Shown: positions 12,057-12,413 of the stretch, piece after piece
Position numbering within the stretch: the first letter of the stretch is position 1
Layout of the letters: every line of letters starts with the position of its first letter
Source: an archaeon
GTDB lineage: Archaea; Thermoproteota; Nitrososphaeria_A; Caldarchaeales; Wolframiiraptoraceae
NCBI GenBank assembly: GCA_029258815.1
Contig: JAPDJZ010000010.1
Coordinates: 1-12,413 of the forward strand
Length of the DNA: 12,413 bases
Reading direction: 5' to 3'
The notes under the pieces: generated by a model
Told to the model about the DNA's origin: nothing
What the model saw: the letters and a program-made list of their open reading frames with translations, nothing else
Database searches by the model: none
Position numbers and translations under genes: made by a program

Positions 12057-12413
12057 GCAAGATCATGAAGAGCATTAAAGCTCTTAGGAGGGCGAAGTAT
12101 TGGGGGAGAGATCCCAGCTCGACCGGGTTCGGAGACTCGAACCACAGCAGGATTATCATGGAATTCGCTAGCTCGAGGCCGAAGTAGGGTATCGGCATCC
12201 TTCCCATGGCTGCTAGGAGCGGCAGGATCCAGAGAACCATCTGAGGCGTGAAGACGTAGTTCGAGAGGAGGAAGACCGCGAGGATCGCGAAAACCTCGGT
12301 AACCTGATCCTCGAAGCCGCGCACGTACACCTTCAGGAGGCCGTAGCAGAGGAGGAAGAGGCTGAAGAGCTTAGCGAGATCCCAAGAAGATTCGCTCGGG
12401 AAGAATATCAGGA
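12007..12413 (-). CDS. C-terminal part of a multi-pass GT-C glycosyltransferase (partial)
   Basis: The frame is open from the right edge of the window (reading LIFFPSESSWDLAKLF) to TAG 12009-12007, giving 134 complete codons, so the 5' end lies outside. It contains several hydrophobic helices and the segment LSNYVFTPQMVLWILPLLAA, similar to the SPQYLLWLLP motif of polyprenyl-phosphate-dependent mannosyl/arabinosyl transferases (GT87 and related GT-C families). A second landmark is the final helix pair LMFILLEAYFGFGRI and a basic tail RSERKD. A GTG inside (12330) could be mistaken for its start. The overlap of its end with the GT39-like gene's start shows translational coupling. The pair probably act in one glycan-assembly or protein-glycosylation pathway. 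Confidence 0.7.
   Translation of the reverse strand, partial: LIFFPSESSWDLAKLFSLFLLCYGLLKVYVRGFEDQVTEVFAILAVFLLSNYVFTPQMVLWILPLLAAMGRMPIPYFGLELANSMIILLWFESPNPVELGSLPQYFALLRALMLFMILLEAYFGFGRIRSERKD

Noticed and set aside
1..12413. CRISPR arrays, insertion sequences, attachment sites or a defence island
   Set aside because: No regularly spaced repeats, transposase-like frames or terminal inverted repeats are visible. The YgjP-type peptidase has no restriction or toxin genes beside it.

Overview
The window is archaeal. It carries the archaeal RNA polymerase subunit Rpo11/RpoL, transcript-cleavage factor TFS, exosome subunit Csl4, Dph2, Sua5 and an archaeal-type phosphopantetheine adenylyltransferase. 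Promoters are plain TATA boxes about 31-35 nt in front of start codons, which implies leaderless or nearly leaderless mRNAs. TTG and GTG starts are common, arginine is mostly AGG/AGA, and the proteins are rich in E, K and R. A thermophilic member of the TACK group is my best inference; I cannot name a lineage. Genes are packed tightly on both strands and I see no mobile element, tRNA, rRNA or CRISPR array.

Layout. 1-70: start of a leftward gene cut by the window edge. 172-405: a possible small basic protein with its own promoter. 302-877 (minus): a zinc peptidase of the YgjP/DUF45 type. 969-2039 (plus) and 2036-3133 (minus): a GT-B glycosyltransferase and a GH130 mannoside phosphorylase/hydrolase, convergent and sharing a CTAG stop. 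3228-5509 (plus): an informational cluster dph2, csl4, rpoL, tfs. 5564-6301 (minus): an HTH regulator with a degenerate phosphoribosyltransferase-like domain and a perfect palindrome over its own TATA box. 6461-7543 (plus): Sua5. 7549-7800 (minus): a small helical protein. 7902-8627 (plus): coaD with an N-terminal extension. 8624-10415 (minus): a membrane-anchored winged-helix protein, a small secreted/anchored protein and a five-helix membrane protein, probably one operon. 10511-10735 (plus): a two-helix membrane protein. 10713-12413 (minus): a PMT/GT39-type glycosyltransferase preceded by the end of a second multi-pass transferase.

The genes fall into three themes. The first is core information processing and translation fidelity (diphthamide, exosome, polymerase, t6A). 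The second is sugar transfer and membrane or surface glycosylation, at both ends of the window. The third is an uncharacterised membrane operon with its own winged-helix protein.

The most striking anomaly is rpoL. Conserved family sequence continues upstream of the first ATG, but it is interrupted by an in-frame TAG where the family has Glu, and its only plausible start is a CTG with a good Shine-Dalgarno. Most genes here use TAG as their real stop, so wholesale amber recoding is unlikely. A premature stop, a consensus error or local readthrough/reinitiation must be distinguished.
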